Below, piece by piece: positions 62,164-64,000 of a DNA stretch of 64,000 nucleotides. The notes under the pieces were generated by a model. That model ran no database searches and was not told the origin of the DNA. It was given only the letters and a program-made list of their open reading frames with translations. Positions within the stretch are counted from its first letter, which is position 1. Each line of letters starts with the position of its first letter. This stretch comes from Lacticaseibacillus brantae DSM 23927. GTDB taxonomy: Bacteria; Bacillota; Bacilli; Lactobacillales; Lactobacillaceae. A program made the position numbers and the translations under genes. The DNA lies in NCBI RefSeq assembly GCF_001436115.1, contig NZ_AYZQ01000002.1:310001-374000 (forward strand), read 5' to 3'.

Positions 62164-63111
62164 ATGAAGGCAAAAGTGATTAGTTTTATAAATATGAAAG
62201 GTGGCGTTGGTAAGACGACGCTAAGCATCGGAATCGCAGATTATCTGAGCAACGATTTAGACAAAAAAACTTTGTTCATTGATATGGATCCGCAATTTAA
62301 TGGAACGCAGGCAATGTTTGACTTTTTCAAAAAAGATGAAACAGCAAAAATTATACAAAAAAATTCAAGTAGAAAAGGGGGAAAAAGGATTACTCTAGAC
62401 GAAGCTAAGAAGGCTATACTCGATTCGGAGCATAATTATTATAATGATAAGGTTAAAGTTGAACACAAAACAGTGTATAAGTTATTTACGCCTCAAGTCG
62501 AATTAGGGCAGGCGTATACGAGCCCCAATACTGAGGGACTAATTACAAAATTAACAGATAACCTTGATATAATTGCTGGTGACTTAAATCTGGTCCTTGT
62601 CAACAGAAGTAGCGATTATTCACTTGTAAAACGTCTGCAGAACTTTCTGCTAGATAATGATAATGCGCTCGATTACGACTATATAATTATTGATTGCCCG
62701 CCAACGTTGACAACATACACTGACGGGGCTCTTTTGGCATCTGATTATTACGTTATTCCTAACAGAATAGATCGCTATTCAATCAATGGGATTGATTCTT
62801 TGGAGGAAGCAATCGGTAATTTAGTGAGACAAGAAAGACTGAAGCTAAGAAATTTGGGTATTATTTACACAATGGTTCAAACCGACCTTCCAAAGAGGTA
62901 TGAGGCGATTAAAGTGAATTTCGAATCTAAAAAGGTTGTTAATGCTATGGACGTGTTCACTGCAGAGATGCACTATTATAGCGATATTCAAGTTGGCAAA
63001 ACGGGGGGGACCTTGCCCTCCCGATATCAAAGATCAAAAGAAGATATTGAAGCTATCGCAATTGAATTACTACAAAGAATACAGTCGATAGAGGAATCTG
63101 AAAATGAATGA
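62164..63111 (+). CDS. ParA/MinD-like P-loop ATPase
   Basis: The 315-aa protein has the deviant Walker A motif KGGVGKTT (residues ~12-19, with the signature lysine), FIDMDPQFNGT, and Walker B IIIDCPPTLTT. Inserts between ~50 and 110 (KNSSRKGGKRITLDEAKKA) are longer than in plasmid ParA. No ParB-like gene follows; instead two unrecognised genes overlap. The Shine-Dalgarno is weak (GGGGATGGG). Base composition is much AT-richer than guaA, suggesting acquisition. ParA-like ATPases of this type also occur in integrative elements and defence loci. Confidence 0.88.
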   Translation: MKAKVISFINMKGGVGKTTLSIGIADYLSNDLDKKTLFIDMDPQFNGTQAMFDFFKKDETAKIIQKNSSRKGGKRITLDEAKKAILDSEHNYYNDKVKVEHKTVYKLFTPQVELGQAYTSPNTEGLITKLTDNLDIIAGDLNLVLVNRSSDYSLVKRLQNFLLDNDNALDYDYIIIDCPPTLTTYTDGALLASDYYVIPNRIDRYSINGIDSLEEAIGNLVRQERLKLRNLGIIYTMVQTDLPKRYEAIKVNFESKKVVNAMDVFTAEMHYYSDIQVGKTGGTLPSRYQRSKEDIEAIAIELLQRIQSIEESENE

Positions 63112-63451
63112 AAAAATTATAATTATAAGAAATGATCTTAAGAACAAAACCGTTCCAGATTATAAAATTTCGGGAGTCATCGTTGCTGTGCTTTTGTCGA
63201 AGGAGATATTTCCACATAACTCTGATTTAGTTCCAGCACTTAGCCAAATCTTTTCCCTTCAGTTCAAAGAATACGTTTTGAAATCAAGAACATTGACAAT
63301 GGCGCGGACACTTCGCGCTTTTGATAACTTAAATGTTGAGGGGAAATTCCAAATTAAAAATAATTTATTTCTACTGTGCTCGGACATTATAGATGAACGA
63401 TTTAACAACACAGATGAATACTGGAACAAGGCAAAATATGTCAGAATTTGA
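63104..63451 (+). CDS. Hypothetical protein (115 aa) of the ParA-like module
   Basis: The protein begins MNEKIIIIRNDLKNKTVPDYK and is predicted helical after residue 25, with no membrane segment or known motif. It overlaps the ATPase gene by 8 nt and the next gene by 14 nt or more, so the three are translated together. AT-rich like its neighbours. Family unknown; it may be an adaptor or sensor partner. Confidence 0.72.
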   Translation: MNEKIIIIRNDLKNKTVPDYKISGVIVAVLLSKEIFPHNSDLVPALSQIFSLQFKEYVLKSRTLTMARTLRAFDNLNVEGKFQIKNNLFLLCSDIIDERFNNTDEYWNKAKYVRI

Positions 63452-64000
63452 AGGCTTAATGTTTTTGAAGCAGGAACTTAATAGATTTCGAGAACTATTT
63501 GAAAGTTCCTGTACCTTTACTGTTGCCTCTTTTGATGGAGATTTTGCTGCCTATGCCGGAAAGCGCATTATGTTTTTTAAGATTTTAAGTAATAAAAAAT
63601 TTGCAGAAAGTGAATCCGTTCATGCTTTTTCAGAGTTGATGGCGTGTATTAAATACCTAATGATTCAAGATTATCGAGGACTTATTCTGAATGAACGCTC
63701 CTTTCTTGAATCTTGTTTACAGATTATTAACCTGCCAGAGCACGGGTTATCTACAGCAAAGATGTTTGAGCATGATAGCCTAAAAACGGTTAATGTAGAC
63801 AGATTGAAACAAATTTATCATGAGACGAGTGAAACTGTTCATCATGATAAAGGAAATTTAGCTGCGACTTTACAAACAATGTTGCTACCAAGTACAGAAT
63901 TAGACAAACCGAAAAGATTAAAAAAAGAATCAGAATTGAAGTGGCTAATTGATATCCTGATTTCGGTCATTTTAGACCAGTATTCTGATCAGATATCCTC
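63438..64000 (+). CDS. HEPN/DUF5677-like protein, 3'-truncated by the window end
   Basis: The frame is open to the last base (about 187 residues visible from the ATG at 63438, which follows AAGG; an ATG at 63414 is an alternative). It is mostly helical. YRGLILNERSFLESCLQI and QIYHETSETVHHDKGNL recall the R-S-x-x-E and Y-x-x-x-S-x-x-V-H patterns of HEPN/DUF5677-type domains found in many toxin and defence proteins. That assignment is an inference from motif memory. The end is outside the window. Confidence 0.6.
   Translation, partial: MSEFEGLMFLKQELNRFRELFESSCTFTVASFDGDFAAYAGKRIMFFKILSNKKFAESESVHAFSELMACIKYLMIQDYRGLILNERSFLESCLQIINLPEHGLSTAKMFEHDSLKTVNVDRLKQIYHETSETVHHDKGNLAATLQTMLLPSTELDKPKRLKKESELKWLIDILISVILDQYSDQIS

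Noticed and set aside
62021-62167. A 48-codon frame (starting MLLPKIPQVLDLN) after guaA with AAGGAG 4 nt before its ATG
   Set aside because: It is built on the arms of the probable guaA terminator, the spacing is short and the peptide shows no domain. It is kept only as a remote possibility.
1-64000. CRISPR arrays, tRNA/rRNA genes, insertion sequences
   Set aside because: I found no regularly spaced repeats, no cloverleaf-like runs with CCA ends and no transposase-like proteins. A tool-based scan could still find a tRNA I missed.

Overview
The window is a chromosomal segment of a low-to-moderate GC Firmicute, almost certainly a member of the Lactobacillaceae and possibly close to the Lacticaseibacillus group. 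The case rests on gene content: a complete glgBCDAP glycogen operon with a GH13 hydrolase, pyruvate oxidase with a haem catalase, class III fructose-1,6-bisphosphatase, oleate hydratase, a tyrS T-box, BMP/nucleoside and glutamine-type ABC transporters, and SLAP-like cell-wall modules on three murein hydrolases. Strong AGGAGG Shine-Dalgarno sites and many TTG/GTG starts fit this family. The genus is an inference, because no rRNA is present. I saw no tRNA, rRNA, CRISPR array, transposase or phage structural gene.

Layout. 0-1 kb: C-terminal part of a GH25 muramidase. 1-7.6 kb: pyruvate oxidase (minus strand) divergent from a small acetyltransferase operon, then catalase and a YitT membrane protein. 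7.6-10.6 kb: a TrpXYZ-like ABC transporter behind a leader that encodes a 19-residue peptide with five tyrosines and then two terminators. 10.6-23.2 kb: an ArsR-type regulator, fbp and the glycogen operon glgB-C-D-A-P-GH13. 23.3-28.5 kb: oleate hydratase with a 34-aa partner, DUF1398 and TauE-like genes, and T-box-controlled tyrS. 28.7-32.8 kb: a kinase-like protein, two secreted wall hydrolases (NlpC/P60 and CHAP), GNAT and FMN reductase genes. 32.8-34.9 kb: a Fur-family (Zur-like) gene divergent from a 37-aa basic protein, then a serine-rich surface protein and a membrane protein. 34.9-37.8 kb: glutamine-type ABC transporter. 38-43.2 kb: hflX behind an apparent upstream-ORF attenuator, a lipid kinase, an esterase and an APC permease. 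43.4-47.5 kb: a BceAB-like transporter, a CadD-like exporter and a histidine phosphatase. 47.6-52.4 kb: BMP lipoprotein plus nucleoside ABC transporter. 52.4-62 kb: a structured intergenic element, prolyl iminopeptidase, cation/proton antiporter, HelD, thioesterase, coaA and guaA. 62.1-64 kb: a sharply AT-richer three-gene module (ParA-like ATPase, small helical protein, HEPN/DUF5677-like protein cut by the window end) directly after guaA, which looks like the edge of a genomic island.

How the genes work together. Pyruvate oxidase makes acetyl phosphate and H2O2, and the nearby catalase can remove the peroxide if haem is supplied. Fbp leads gluconeogenic carbon to hexose phosphate; GlgC/D, GlgA and GlgB store it as glycogen; GlgP and the GH13 enzyme mobilise it. 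Candidate cre sites before pox, glgB and the oleate hydratase gene suggest CcpA control. Three secreted murein hydrolases share a wall-binding module, and two have near-identical promoters with WalR-like boxes.

The strongest novel-looking signals are the tyrosine leader-peptide attenuator (about 7605-7893), the hflX leader (39285-39490), the AT-rich ParA/HEPN-like module after guaA, and the structured repeat at 52.7-52.95 kb.
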